Assembly (NCBI RefSeq): GCF_037893015.1
Contig: NC_133660.1
Coordinates: forward strand, 287,033,078 to 287,097,077
Direction of reading: 5' to 3'
From: Macrotis lagotis
Lineage: Eukaryota; Chordata; Mammalia; Peramelemorphia; Peramelidae
DNA length: 64,000 nt
Position 1 is the stretch's first letter; each line of letters starts with the position of its first letter. The translations under genes were made by a program, and so were the position numbers. The notes beneath the pieces are model-generated. The model was not told the origin of the DNA, did not search any database, and saw only the letters and a list, made by a program, of their open reading frames with translations. Shown one piece after another: positions 45,946 to 58,153 of the stretch.

Positions 45946-46494
45946 ACAATTATTACTATTTTTTTATTTTAATTTTAATTTTTTTCTCTTCCTCCCCTTT
46001 ACTTTATCACTCAAGCAAGTCTACATTTTTTTTGGGGGGGGGAGAGGGGGTATTTTGTTTACTCTTAAACAAGAATATTTTATTAATGTATAAAAATTAT
46101 TTGTACAAAATGATAATAAATAAATATTAAATTTTAAAAAAGAGGGGTTCCCTACCACATTTGCTCCCATTCTTTTTCATTACTGCTTTATTTCATCCTC
46201 CATCCAAACTGAGAATATAGACCCCCCCCCACACACACACACACAAAAACACACATATCCTCTCAGAGGATTCATCTCCAGAGGAATTCTCCAGAATAAT
46301 ACTGGACAAATGGGTCTATCACCTGAGGGTTCCTCCCCTTCTTGAGCTTGAGACTCTGTCAGGGGTGGAGTTGAGTCCATCCGGCCTATCTCACACCTGA
46401 ACATGGTTCCCCTTTCCAATATCTTGGATCTTTATTCTTTACTAACACACTATCCAATCCAATAAACATTTAGGCTAGGCACTGTGCAAAGGGG

Positions 46495-46795
46495 ATGTTT
46501 GTCCTTCATTCTCAAAGAGGACCATGACATCAGGGAAGTGATGCCATGAGAAGCACATGAATTGGATTGGGGGGTCAGGGTTGTACTAAGTCATCAACCC
46601 CATTTCTCCTCCAGAGCCATCTGGGTCCAGTGGCCAGGATGTCTAGATATGGTTCTGGATGCAAGCCAATCAGGATTAAGTGACTTGCCCCGGGTCACAC
46701 AGCTAGTAAGAGACAAGTGTCTGAAGTTGAATTGGAACTCCTGTCCTGACTCCAAGGTCAGTGCTTTATTCACTGAACCACCAAGCTGCCCTTCT
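46495..46795 (-). repeat. Long-bodied tRNA-headed marsupial SINE, reverse
   Basis: gtccttcattctcaaagaggaccatgacatcagg ... gccatctgggtccagtggcc ... tcactgaaccaccaagctgccc. Full length. Confidence 0.75.
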
Positions 46796-47734
46796 GGAAA
46801 TAACAATGAATAAGAAGAAGACAGTCCCTCCTCTCTAAAGGGAGCCCCAATCCATCTGGTGCCATCACTATGGAAGCCCAATGCTGCCTCTTGGGCAAAT
46901 GATAAGCCCTCTGATTCTCCAGTCTTTCCAAAATCTCTCCCAGAGGTTCCTAGAAAGGAAGTCACCTGGGCCAGGTAACTAGAACTCCTCAAGGGCCTGG
47001 TTAGGCGATCTCTCCTTATCTCTATTTTGATCTTGGGTAGCAATTGCCTTTGGGTCAAGATTAGTCAGCTCTTACCCCATCCAAAGATCATTCTCCTGGA
47101 ACTGAAAACAGGAGCATAATCTGAATTCAGCAGCTCTGTCCCGTCTCTGTGTCCTATTAGGCTCACCTGGCCCCGCCTCGATTGGCAGACAATCCTCTTC
47201 TGTCACAGCGGAGATACCAGGAGGGCTCCATGGGAGCAAAGGCCCTGGGGATTTGGTGGGGAGGGAACAGCCAGATTTTCATTTTAATACTCTGGTGCCC
47301 TTCCCCCCAGCCCATGCTCAAGGGACATAAACAACTATTTGCCTGGAATTACTTCAGATGGCTGAGGAAGAGCCCAAAGAGGTTCCCAGCAGCTTTGCAG
47401 CCAGTCCCTCCAGAGAAGCAACAGTCATCATCCACTTCCTGACACCCCTTCTAAGAGGGACCGAGGGAGGGGCTTTTGTGTTTAGCCTTGCCATCAAAAT
47501 GTTCCTTGAATAGAAAGATCCCAAAGGCAGGCATTCCTGGAGCAGGACACCTGAGGAGAGCTGCCAATTCCAAGTCCGGGAGCTTCCAAAGGATGCTGTA
47601 AAATGCATTTACAAGAGCTAATATTGAGATCCACGTTAAGGTTTGCAAAGTCCTCTAAGCAGCAACACATATATACCACTATGAAGACAGATCTAAGAGG
47701 GTCTGCACCTCCATCTACCTGGGGTCTCTTGGTG

Positions 47735-48075
47735 ATGGTGTTATTCTGCCCACACATTACAAGAGAGGAAACTGAGGCACAGAAGAGAAGTGACTTGCTC
47801 AGGATCACACAATAGCAGACTGCAAGCTCTTTGAGGCTTTTTGTCTTTGGGTAGTGGTTAGTGCTTAATGATGAACACTGTTCTTCAGGTCCGACTCTCT
47901 ATGACCCCGTTGGAGGTTGTCTTGGCAGAGATCCAGATTCCCTCTCCAGTTCATGTGACAGATGAGGAAACTGAGGCAAGCAGGGTGAAGAGACTTGCCC
48001 AGGGTCACACTGCCAGTAAGTGTCTGAGGCCAGATTTGAACCTGGACTCAAACCTCTGGGCACAATGGTGACTCT
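47735..48075 (-). repeat. MIR fragment followed by MAR1-type CORE-SINE, reverse
   Basis: A MIR piece (acaagagaggaaactgaggcaca, 47735-47820) precedes a MAR1 copy (tccgactctctatgaccccg ... gacagatgaggaaactgaggca, 47870-48075). Confidence 0.65.
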
Positions 48076-48849
48076 AACTGTTAGAATAAAGAAATATAGG
48101 GATTTAATCACATCTCACTAAGTCAAACCAACAGCCACTGACATGTCTTGTCCAGGTGTGGTTGACAGAACTGGATTTGAGGAGGGAAGGAGGAAGGAAG
48201 GGGAAAAAAGGGTGGGAGAAAGGAGGGCAGGAGGTCTGCTTTTCCCTTCCCATCCCCACCCCCCTTTATTTTTGTGTGACCTTCAGGAAATCCCAACCTC
48301 CTCTTGTGAGTTCCCATCTGCAAAATGATGGTCCCATGACTGAAACTCCTTGTGTTTCCATGGCTTCTCTGTAGAACGAGTTGCTAGGAGGCCTCTGAGC
48401 TCCTTTTTGGCTCCCAGTCTTAGGTTCCTGAAAGCTGGCTCTATTTGTGCCTGGGCCTTCTTCCTGCCTCCCCTCAAGGTTCAATAGACCGGAATGGTTC
48501 AAAGGTAAATGAAGTCACTGAACCTCCAACATCTGGTAAGCCCTTCCTTTGTACTCAGCCCTGTGCTAAACACTGGAGATACAAATGAAAACCTTGCCTT
48601 CAAAAGCTTTCATCCTTATGATGGAAGACCACACATAAAGGGGTCAGGTGGGAGAAAAGGTGGCACAGTATGGAGAGGAGATCATTTCAAGTTTCTCCTT
48701 AGAAAACCATAGAGAAGAATGTTGTGGCTCATCTGAAATTGAGATGAATTATGGGACAGAAAAAAGACTATGCCATTTAAAAAAAAATAATAAAAACCAA
48801 AAAGAGAATAGGAATAATTCACTTTTACATAGCAGTTGTGGGAATTGTA

Positions 48850-49675
48850 GGAATTGAGTGAACTGAACTGACTCCATCTTGTCTCATTTCTGGAACTAGC
48901 TCAGTTCTCTTTCTATCCAATTATGGATCTGCTTTAATTTCTGTCTTGTAAGAAGACTTTATTCAATTTTGGGCAATGAGAATTATGTAAAACTTTATTG
49001 TATCATCTAAACCTAGTTCTGCGTGGCTGGGAGTCTGGACAATCTCTACCTGTGGTTTAGAGAGACCCTCTACTAAGGACCACAAGCTCAGTCAGATCTG
49101 AAGATTGATGCAAGGTGGTTTTTTTGTCTTATTTTCCATAATTCTACATCTCAAACAACTCATATATATTATCTGAAGGCTGGTTTCATACCTGTCAAAC
49201 AGTTGTTTCCATGTATCTCTGATCGTATGTGTGTGTGTGTGGGGGGGGTAATGGGGTTAAGTGACATGCCCAAGGTCACCCAGCTAATAAGTATCGCGTA
49301 TCTGAGGTCACATTTGAATTCAGGATTGGTCCACTACGCCACCTAGCGGCCTCCTACCTTTGACTGACTACATTAGCTTGGGGGGAGTGGGACATCTCTT
49401 TTCTGATTTCAGAACTTGTACCTGTTTGCTCTCTCCCTCCCAACTTGGAAAGTCCCTAATCTTTCCTCCAATTACAACTCAGATAACCTAATCTTGTATC
49501 CTGGTTAGTTTTCTTTAAATGTATAAAAATCTATCTTCTGTCTTGGGGGTCCAGTGCCAAGCTGAGGCCTGCTCCCAATTTGTTTTGCCATTGGCATTAA
49601 TAATGTGCTATACTTGGAAGTTCATCCTTGGTGTCCTCAGATACTTGAGATTTCAACCGTCACATGCTCACTGGA
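48850..49675 (+). mobile_element. Candidate solitary LTR of an endogenous retrovirus
   Basis: gaactgactccatcttgtctc near the left, a TATA-like taaatgtataaaaatc at about 49516, then a polyadenylation-like region (gccattggcattaataatg) and a short tail resemble the U3-R-U5 layout of a gammaretrovirus-type LTR. A reverse SINE interrupts it. No internal genes are seen. Old and broken; ends are approximate. Confidence 0.4.
49235..49352 (-). repeat. Reverse WSINE1-type SINE fragment in the LTR-like element
   Basis: gggtaatggggttaagtgacatgcccaagg ... ctacgccacctagcggcc, with a short (GT)n/G-run at its tail side. Confidence 0.7.
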
Positions 49676-52600
49676 CCGTGAGTCCAAGGACTTCCATCCA
49701 AATCCTGGCTTACTTAACCTCTCTGCACTTGGACTTCCTCAACTGTCAAAATGTAGGACTGGACTGGATGGTCTCTAATGAACCATCTGGCCTTAAGGCA
49801 GGGAGTTGGAGTATTATTCTGCTTGTTTTTTAGATGGAGAAACTGAGGCTTTTAAATAAGTCATTTATCCTTGCTGAGAAGTATAGGAAGTCTGTTCCAA
49901 ACTCAGTTTTCACTTGGCATAAATCCAGTGCTCCTCTCCATTACCCTTTCCTGCTGCATCAGATGGGAAGTCAGCAGCCTTTAGAGCCCCTGGACACCAG
50001 CAAAATTCATCCAGTAAGAGCCTGGACAATGATGCTTAAGAAGACAGATGCAACACAGCCAGAGTTTGAGCAGATACAAGTTATGAAGGCACATGGATGT
50101 GTGAACAAGGTAATCGAGAGCTCTATGTCTGAGGGCAAAGGTTGAATCTCCTTTCTGTTCTTTACAGCTCCTTGTTGGGTTCCTGGCACTAGATGTATGT
50201 ATGTTAATATCTAAAAATGCACTGTAATGGCCTATTTTTATTTAATAAGAGGGAAAACTGTTTCCATTGCGCCCATCAACTGAACAGATGGTGAGACCAG
50301 TCACTTCCAAAGGTGACCAAGAGCCAAGTCTGAACAAGAAACATCACACTTTACTCAGCCCCTTTCCAGCACCAAATGGAATAGTGGTGAAAGGTTCATT
50401 GAACAAATCTCCCAGGTGAAATGGGAAGGGAAGCAGGGACTCATAGGGACAAAGATAGTGGGAAAGCCAGAACTCTAGGATGGTCTTTCATTCCTACCAA
50501 CTGGAAACTTCCAGTCTGTGACCCAGAGTCACCTAAATGGAATATTACCGCTCCTTACAAAAGACCTTTTGGAGAATACCCAAAAGGCCCAGCCAGAGAC
50601 TGGTACAAGCTAGGTCCTGGTGCAATCTCCCCCCAAACCATCCTAGCCTTGCTCTTCCTGTCATCATGCCCAAGGTTGACTCTTTGGACCTTGGTTCTAG
50701 ATCCAGTGTAGGAGATAGGCCACGTGAACTGGTTTAGAGGTTAACTACCCTAACTTGGGAGGTATCAGCTGCTACCCTAAGGGGGGTGTCAGGGATTGCC
50801 AACTAAACCGGAACTGCCCTTGCTACCCTCAACTCCATCTCTGGGTTCTTGTAGGTGTCTCCTGGATAGGAAAAGGGACACTGACTGGCAAGTCTGGTTC
50901 TTCTAGTAAACATCTTCAAGACCCCAAGACTCCAGCAACTTGGAACCAGTCATTGCCCCTTTCAAGGTTTCTTCCCCCCTTCCATGAAAGGAGGGCTTGA
51001 ACTGATGACCCCTAGAGTCCTTTCTGGTTTTATGGCTTGGATTATCTAATGGGTTAATAGCTAAGCAGCTAATAAATGGAGATGCTGGAATCACAACCCC
51101 AAAACCTTCCTCCATGGGAGCTTTTTCTCTTGCTCTGTAAGTACAGTAAGGCTGGAAGGTAGTCATGGTGGGGAAGTTACCTGAGGTGGTCTGGTCTGAA
51201 GGCTACCCTTTCTCCCATTCCTTTCCAGGCTCTTTAGATTTTTCATGAGCTCACTCCCCAAGACCTGGTGTGTCTCATTTTTCTTCCTCAAACATGTGAA
51301 CAAGTCATTGGCTTTTCCTGGCTCTCAGGCAGGCAGTTTGCTCTAGCATCCCCTTTGGCTATCCTTGGGGTTTGTCCTGTTTATGTGGCCTCCCCCTCCA
51401 GGACTGGGACCTGGTGACAGTTTGAGAGAATCTTACTTTCTCAAGAGATTACTTTCACAAGTTGAGGGAACTTCATTTTACCAATGAATAAGGTTCTGTG
51501 CTTAGTTTGAGGAATGTGAAGATTTAAAAGACTATCTCTGTCCTAGGAGGCTTGGAATTTAAGAGGTAGCTTGGGGTTACTCAAATATATGACACAAATG
51601 TGTTTAGGGCAAAGGGAGACCTTTAGAAAAGAGGTCATGAAAGAGCTGAGGGAGAGAACAATTGCAGCTGGAAGTTGGGGGGGGGAGACTCTTAAGACAT
51701 TAACTGGGCCTTGAGCAGAGGGCTGACTGAGATGAATGGCATGCTGTGAGTTGGACAAGGACTGAGAATCTTCTAGCTATGGGGAGGGGGTGGAAATTGT
51801 CCCAGGATTTGAAAGTAACAGTGGTGGGGAGATCTGCAAGTCCACAGAGTGGGGCAAGCCCGGAATGGCAGGTCAGAATTAGATTTAGGGGTTACCAAGA
51901 TCAGTTGATACTTGAGGCAATGGAGCATTCCCCAAGTTTCTGAATGATGAGGCAAAGCACCGCAGACCATGCATCTGAAAGGGGAATCCTGGCAGGCAGG
52001 AAGGCCACCTTGACTTAAGCTGCTCTCTGGAGGCCACCCCCATTCTTAGCAATTTTGGCTTTAATGTCAGTCAAGGTCTTCAAACCCTGCTTGGCCCAAT
52101 TAGTGGATTGCTGGGTGGTTCCAAATGTGAAGCCAAGGCTGGAGACTAAGAAGCAGTGGACTGTCTTCATGATAACCACCAAGATCAAAGGAAGGACAGC
52201 AGAACATCTCAACAGATCCAATACCCAAAGACGGCTCCTCCAGGCAAGAATTGCTTTGGCTTTATTTGCTCCCTGTTGCCTCTTTCATATGCCTCTCCCT
52301 CAGATACGATTAGGACACAGGCCACCATTCCTATTTTGGGGGATTTCTTAATTCTAAGCCCTTTGTTTACTCACACCAGCATTCTCTCTTAAATTACAAG
52401 CTAGTAATAATAATAATCCCTTACACCAATGCAATGTAACAATTATCCGTTTGGTATCGACCAGGTGCCAGAACATGGCCCCTCCAGCCCAAGGCCAATG
52501 ATTGCTTGTCAGGCCTCAAAGAAAACTGGGGGACTCAGGAGAGCCTCCTAAGACTCAGGAGTCAGGGAAATGCTGATAAACATGGTTGTGTGGTGACAAT

Positions 52601-53439
52601 GTACAAATGAAATGAGACTCCCAATAGACCACTTTCACATTAGAGCGTGGAAGGCATATGAACTGTTTTTCCCAATTGTGTGGATTATCTCAAAAAGTTA
52701 GTCCAAGTGGAGAAAAGCAAGAAAGCCCCCCTTAAAGGCAGAAGAGGCCCTAAGGATCCAGAGTCCCTTTGAGGGGTGATGTGTGGATTGGGGGTTGGCC
52801 TCACTGCCACTAGAAAGTGACAGGGGCTATGAGAGGCTGGCGAGTTCATCCTCACCTTTAGGTGGGGGTGACAATTCCAGTCCCTACCTAAGGAGCCCGC
52901 AGCCCTCCCAGGAACAAATGAATCCTTTCTCAAACCAGACTGCCAAGCATTCAAACGATGGTCTGTTCCCATTGTTCAAAGGACACACATATGCTTGTTC
53001 TATGAAGAACTCAAGAAGGGGAAGTGCTCACAAGGGAGCTTGGCACAAGGACCTTCAAGGGCTCAGGAACCAACTGGGCAGCATGAAAGACACTGGCATG
53101 CCCCCGCCCCAGAGTGCCAGAACAGGTGCTCCAGGCACGGGGCTGAATTGAAGGAAACATGAGAACCCAGGCCAGGGGTTCCCAGGGACCATTTGTGCCC
53201 GACCTGGGGTGGAGCAATCTTGAGCTTGTGCTGGTCTGATCAGTCACCTTTCAACAGTCACTCATCCCTAACACAATGATGTTGTTTTGGCCTTTTTCAA
53301 TAACAAAGGACAACCAACCATATGCCAGGCAAAGGTACGATCTGTGGATACAAGGCTAAGGGAAAATAGAAACCCCATGGCTGTCCTATATTGAGGTTTT
53401 CTCTTAAACTCCCATGATTCTTGTGAGGTAGCTAAGGCA

Positions 53440-53555
53440 GGATTGGTAGCTCCACTTTGCAGACAAGTAAATAGGTTCAGAGTGGCTGACTTGTCCAAGA
53501 GCAGATGGCTTATCACTGGTGGGACATATTTGAACCCAGATCTTTGCCCTCCCTG
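53440..53555 (-). repeat. MIR-type SINE fragment
   Basis: ctttgcagacaagtaaatag ... gacttgtccaagagcagatgg ... tgaacccagatctttgccctcc. Confidence 0.5.
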
Positions 53556-53647
53556 ATGCCAAATTCCCAGTTCTTTTGAGAATTAATCAATTGGGGATTT
53601 AGTACATTAAGATGAATACAGAGCGCTTCCCTGGCCAGGTACTCCTC

Positions 53648-53653
53648 TTTATT
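53648..53653 (-). promoter_or_regulatory. SDHAF2: Likely poly(A) signal of SDHAF2
   Basis: This is the first canonical AATAAA on the minus strand after the SDHAF2 stop, which implies a 3' UTR of about 1.1 kb (54741 to about 53630). A non-canonical signal closer to the stop cannot be excluded. Confidence 0.45.
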
Positions 53654-54741
53654 ATCATCTGGCTCAGTAGCTCCTGTGGGGCAACAGGGATGAAGCCATC
53701 AATGACAAGCCAACAGGAAAAAAAAATTGAACTAGAACCTGGTTCCATCATAGCAAATAGCTTCCCCTCAGCCCTTCTTCATCTGCAGAAATGGGAAGAC
53801 CTGTCTTCACATGATTATTGTTGGAAGAGTGAGGACCTGCGATTTCATCCATATGGGGTGGCGTCTTCTCCACCTGCCCCCACATTCAGAATCTGACAGT
53901 AACCGGGGCAACTGAGACCTGAAGAGCCAAGCTGTCAGAGGCAACTTCTGACCCAGTGGCCAAGACCTGCTATCACCCATGGCGAGAGTCCCTGTCAATA
54001 CTGGGCTCACTGCTCCGTTCAACACAGTGATCTCTGAAAGAACATATTTTGACTATAGGATTGCTCTTAGCAGTCTCCCTTCAAGCCCTCCTTCCATGCT
54101 TCACTGTGGCTGGAAGGTGACCCATGGGTTCTTCAAGCACTCTGCCAGGACAGGGCAGGCTCTGGGGGATCCTACCAAGCTTGGGAGTGGGGCCCAAAGA
54201 CTAGATGAGCTAAGTGCAGACCAGACCACCTTCAAAAGGGTGACCATCAGGCAAAGAATCACTCTGCACACCAAGACTCATACCACCATCGGCCAAAGCA
54301 CAGGAGGGTGATCTGTAGTCAGGAGGGGAGTAACCATACTGAGGAAACCAGATTTTTGGAGGTAAAATTATTCTAACTTCTTGGAAGCAGGGAGACTTTG
54401 ACTTAAACAAAGCTGAGGGCTGGGCAAGGCTCCCCCAGGGACTGAGCTCCTCCATGGGCTGACCTGATGAACAGCTTCATCCTCTGCTCCTAGAATGAGC
54501 TCCTGGGTTGGATCCTGCAGATAAGCAGAGGGCTGGGTCATGTGGATATGGAGACAAACCACCACCACCGAGGCCATTGCAAGCAGAGATACAAGGAGTC
54601 CTTTTACGAGAAGGGATGGGCTGAGAAACGGGGCCTTTTACAGCCCAGCTCGGTCAGGGGGAGCAGCAGGTGAGGAATTCACTGGGCCCTGGCAGTCATG
54701 TCCTTTTAGGGTTCTGCCCTTTGGCCCCACAACAACAAAGC

Positions 54742-54872
54742 TTAGGACGACTTCTCAAAGAGGTACTCGAGATCCGGGGCCCGCAACCTCTGCTCTTTGT
54801 TCTTGTTCTTGGCAAAGTCTCTCAGCATCACCATTACATCATTCTCAAAGATCTCGGGGACTGGTTTTGCTT
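54742..54872 (-). CDS. SDHAF2: SDHAF2 exon 4 (last exon, coding part)
   Basis: The acceptor is tactctacag. It encodes residues 124-166 and stop TAA at 54744-54742. [20 protein letters not shown] and the PDLEYLFEK end match the family; the last two residues are SS where human has PR. Confidence 0.95.
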
Positions 54873-57800
54873 CTGTAGAGTAAGAGAAGGTGACAGGGGA
54901 TAAGGGGCAGAGCTCAGGTCCAGACCCTGCTACCCTTCACCCAAGCTGGGGACCATGGCAGGGACTTTTCTACAGAGGCAGCTGTGGACACAATTCTGGA
55001 CTTCTGGAGTCCCAGCCCCAGTTCAAATCAGCTTCTTCCCAGCTATGGGACCCTAGGTCAGCCACTTCACCTGTCTGCTTCAGCTTCCTTAACAATAAGA
55101 GAGACATTAATAACAATTACCACACAGATTTGTTGTGAGGGGCAATGGAGCCAATATTTGTAAAGGGCTGGCACACAGGAGACGCTATCTGCTGTTATTC
55201 TTAGGTATTTTGCTTTTTTATTATTATCACCACATGGAGTGCTGCCAATTTTGGAGACTTGGAGGAGGGCTGAGAATCTGGGTATGATTTCACCACTGCA
55301 AGCTGGGCTCCAAGGGGTCTGCTTTGCCACTCAGATATCTGTCTTGGACTCCAAAAAGAGCCTCATGTCTCAGGTTTATGAAAGGAGGGAGGGAGGGAGG
55401 GGGCCACTGCTGGCCCCAGGACCAAACTTCCAACCAATCACGGTGTTCCCTAAACCTCAGCCCAGCAGCCAACTTCTCTATAAGGGGAGCTGTCCATTTA
55501 TGGACACATGGCTTGTCCCAGTGAATAGTTTGTCTTGCTCAGAAATCTGCCTCAGTTTACTCTGTGGCTAAAATCTCAATCACAACAATACTCACTGATT
55601 AAACCCACAAATCAGGTGGTTAATATGTGGGAAGACTTATTCAAAGAAGCCCTTTCTGAGACCAGCACCCATGCTGCTTTGGCTTTCCCTTGGCCATAAG
55701 CTCCTTGAAGGTGGGGACTTTCTTGCTTTTTCAATGTGTCCCCAGGTGGGAAAACCAGGACGTGGCTGCCTGTTGATGGAGTTTTGATCAGATCCAACCA
55801 TTGTGAAGAACGGTTTAGAACTACATCCACAGGGGTTCAATAAACCTCGGATCCAGCAAAACTACTCCTAGGTTTGCATCCCAAAGAGATCAGAATAAAA
55901 GGGGAAAAGATCTACATGTACAAAACTATTTATGGCAGCAAGAATTGAACATTGAGGGGATGCACTTCCCTTGGGGAATGGCTGAAGGAGTCGTTTGTAT
56001 GAATGTGATAGACTATTATTCTACTCTAAGAAATGATAAGCAGGACGCTCTCAGGAAAGACTGACGTGTACTGATACAGAGGGACGTGAGCAGATTGGAG
56101 AATACTGTGAACGGGATGGCAACATTGTGTGAGGAACAAGCAGGAATGACTTAGCCCTTCTCAGCAACAGAGACCCAAGACATCCAAAGGACTCATGCTA
56201 AAAAATGCTCTCAGTCTTCAGAGAAAGAACTGATGGAGGCTGAATGCAGATCAAGGTCTACTCTTTTTCTTTCTGCATGTGTACATGTGTGTTGCTTTGG
56301 GTCTGTGTCTTCCATCGCCACATGACTAACATGGGAATATGCTCTGCATGACTGAACATGAATTGACTATAACAATTTGTTTATTGGCTTATAGAGGGGA
56401 AAAGTGAGGGAGGGAAAGAGAAAATGTAGAAGTCAAATTTTTTTAAAAAGAATGTGAAAAATTATCTTTACATATAACTGGAAAAAATAAAATCTGACTT
56501 TTTAACAAATGCATCCCCATGTCTTAGAACAGCGGCATTTACCAAAGGCTTTTTCATTCTCTTGTGTCAATAGAATACTGGGAACATTCTCAGGCTGCAC
56601 TGAATGCACAGTATCTAACACCCACGTGGCTCATGAGAGGGGCAGCCTTGGATGGAGCCCAGAGCCTAGACAACAAGACAGGTGAGGAACCTCCCCTTAT
56701 TCAGTCGCCCTCATCCCCCGTGCCCCATATGGAGGGTGGGTCAACCATTTAGGACGAAGAGCAGGACCCGAGTCGGACTCCATGCCCAGCTCTCTCCAGT
56801 GATTCTGGTTCTTTTCTCGCTAGTACAGGAGTCTGTCCACTGACCAGATCACAGATTCTCTAAATAACACAGCACCCAACCGTAAGCTCAGCTGACTGAT
56901 TAAACAAAGCTTGTCTGAAGAATGGAACCAGCTCTACGTAACATAAGATTCCTTTTAACCATTTTCTTTCATATCTGACAAAGAAATCTTACTGGGGGGG
57001 GGGGGGGTCAATGCCCAAGTTGACTGAAGAACACTGGGCCTACCATCCACAAGCTGGAGAACAAGACTACCCAATCACAGTCTGACTTGGTAGCTGCTCA
57101 GGTGACCTTCCCAAATCACTGAGACCCTGGGGGGGGGGGGGGTCAGCCCCTTTACTCAACCTGTATGATGACGCCACTTCCTGTGCCCCCACCTTCACCA
57201 TGTGTGTAACATGGCAGACCCAAGGCAGGGGCTACAATCTCTGTTGTCAGAGTAGAGATACAAGAAGCAGCTTGCAACCCTGGAAAAAGCCAGAAAACAT
57301 GGGTCCAAATCCTGACTCTGCTTGTTACGAGTCCACCTGGTTAGACCAGTCATTTCCGTTTTGAGACTTGGGTTCCCCTGATATAAAACAAGAAGCTGGA
57401 CTAGACTAGACAACCTCTGAAATTTGCTGACTAAAAGCATGTGGGCCAAGTCTCCGGTCAGGAATGAAGACCAACACAGCTTTTGAGACAACAGCTCGCA
57501 GGGTCAGTCAGCTAGGACCCTAACTTTGCTGCACCCCAGGATGTTCATCAAGGAGTGCAGTTTTCCAGGCAGAGGGGCCTACAGGTCACCCAGTCCCACC
57601 CTGTTATTTCACAGAAGCCTGGCAAGATTGTTATTCAGGTCCCTGACTCTAGGCCCAAGCCCCCAGGCCCTAGTGACCCCCTGGCAAGTACCTATGGCCC
57701 AGTAGTAGATATCCCAGTCATTACTGGGTTCATTGATCAGTCGATCGTAGAGACTTAGCTGCTTCTCTGTCATTCGGTGCAGATTCTCCTTGGCAAAAAG

Positions 57801-58153
57801 GCTAGAGAAGGAGGGAAAAGAAGAAGACTCAGAGAGTTGTTTGTGGCTGAAGGACTCAGCAGTCCTAGCCATCGAGGGCAGGTCCCTCCCCTGTCCCACC
57901 AAGAGCCCCTAAGTTCCCCTCTTCCCGACCTGAGCAGGATGCAGTTCTCTAGCATGCCTCTCTTCCTGCTCTCATAAAGCAGGCGAGCCCTCTTGGTTTC
58001 AACTGATTCATCGGTTCGTTCTTCCCATGGAGGTAAAGGGATTTCAAGCATATCCTTTTGAGAGTCTGCTGGGCTGTCCCCTCGGTAGAATCGTCTGGAC
58101 AAGAAGCCTCCCACAAAAGGTGACAGAAGAGACTGCCTGGACAAGGTAAGAAG
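54742..58153 (-). CDS. SDHAF2: SDHAF2 (SDH5), succinate dehydrogenase assembly factor 2; exons 2-4, exon 1 outside window
   Basis: The minus-strand join is 58153-57930, 57801-57692, 54872-54742, giving 465 nt, residues 13-166 plus stop. With the usual 12-residue exon 1 the length equals the human 166. The protein is a small mitochondrial matrix factor that promotes covalent FAD attachment to SDHA. Visible are the end of the presequence (RRFYRGDSP), [33 protein letters not shown] (with the conserved glycine at residue 78), [18 protein letters not shown] and the C-terminal [12 protein letters not shown]. All splice sites are GT-AG and the frame is open. It lies upstream of SAXO4 on the same strand. 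The initiator and promoter lie beyond 64000. Confidence 0.96.
55000..55200 (+). repeat. THER1/MIR-type SINE in SDHAF2 intron 3
   Basis: gaccctaggtcagccacttc, then acagatttgttgtgaggggc, then ttgtaaagggctggcacaca. A CORE-SINE with its 3' part, antisense to the gene. Confidence 0.6.
55800..56505 (+). mobile_element. 5'-truncated L1 3' end in SDHAF2 intron 3
   Basis: cggatccagcaaaactactcctagg ... cttggggaatggctgaagga ... gaaagaactgatggaggctg ... ctttacatataactggaaaa with a tail. About 700 bp, antisense to SDHAF2. I could not identify a target-site duplication. Confidence 0.8.
57692..57801 (-). CDS. SDHAF2: SDHAF2 exon 3
   Basis: The acceptor is ccttctctag and the donor atag|gtactt. It is 110 nt and encodes residues 87-123 and one base of Glu124. 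[15 protein letters not shown] and [14 protein letters not shown] are nearly identical to human. The intron between exons 2 and 3 is 128 nt. Confidence 0.95.
57930..58153 (-). CDS. SDHAF2: SDHAF2 exon 2
   Basis: The acceptor is tttctttttcag and the donor ctcag|gtcggg. It is 224 nt and encodes residues 13-86 and two bases of Ser87. It enters in phase 0 and holds the rest of the targeting peptide, the processing region around RRFY and the start of the helical SdhE-like domain. Confidence 0.95.

Larger units (their letters stand above)
42971..46140 (+). mobile_element. Full-length HAL1 (half-L1, ORF1-only LINE) with target-site duplication
   Basis: agaaggggttccct (42957-42970) and agaggggttccct (46141-46153) flank the element. 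It starts gggtggaaccaagatgacga, an L1-type 5' end. It has a 5' UTR of about 720 bp, an ORF1 region, and then about 1.4 kb of 3' sequence with no ORF2 and an A-rich end. ORF1 without ORF2 defines HAL1, which depends on L1 enzymes. Length is 3170 bp. Confidence 0.85.
19300..53630. other. Gene-free interval between SAXO4 and SDHAF2
   Basis: About 34 kb without a recognisable host exon. Longer open frames lie in repeats or low-complexity DNA or look like chance. Unique-looking stretches with nothing I can name include about 20.3-21.6, 26.3-27.1, 29.0-29.7, 49.7-53.4 kb. Confidence 0.65.
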
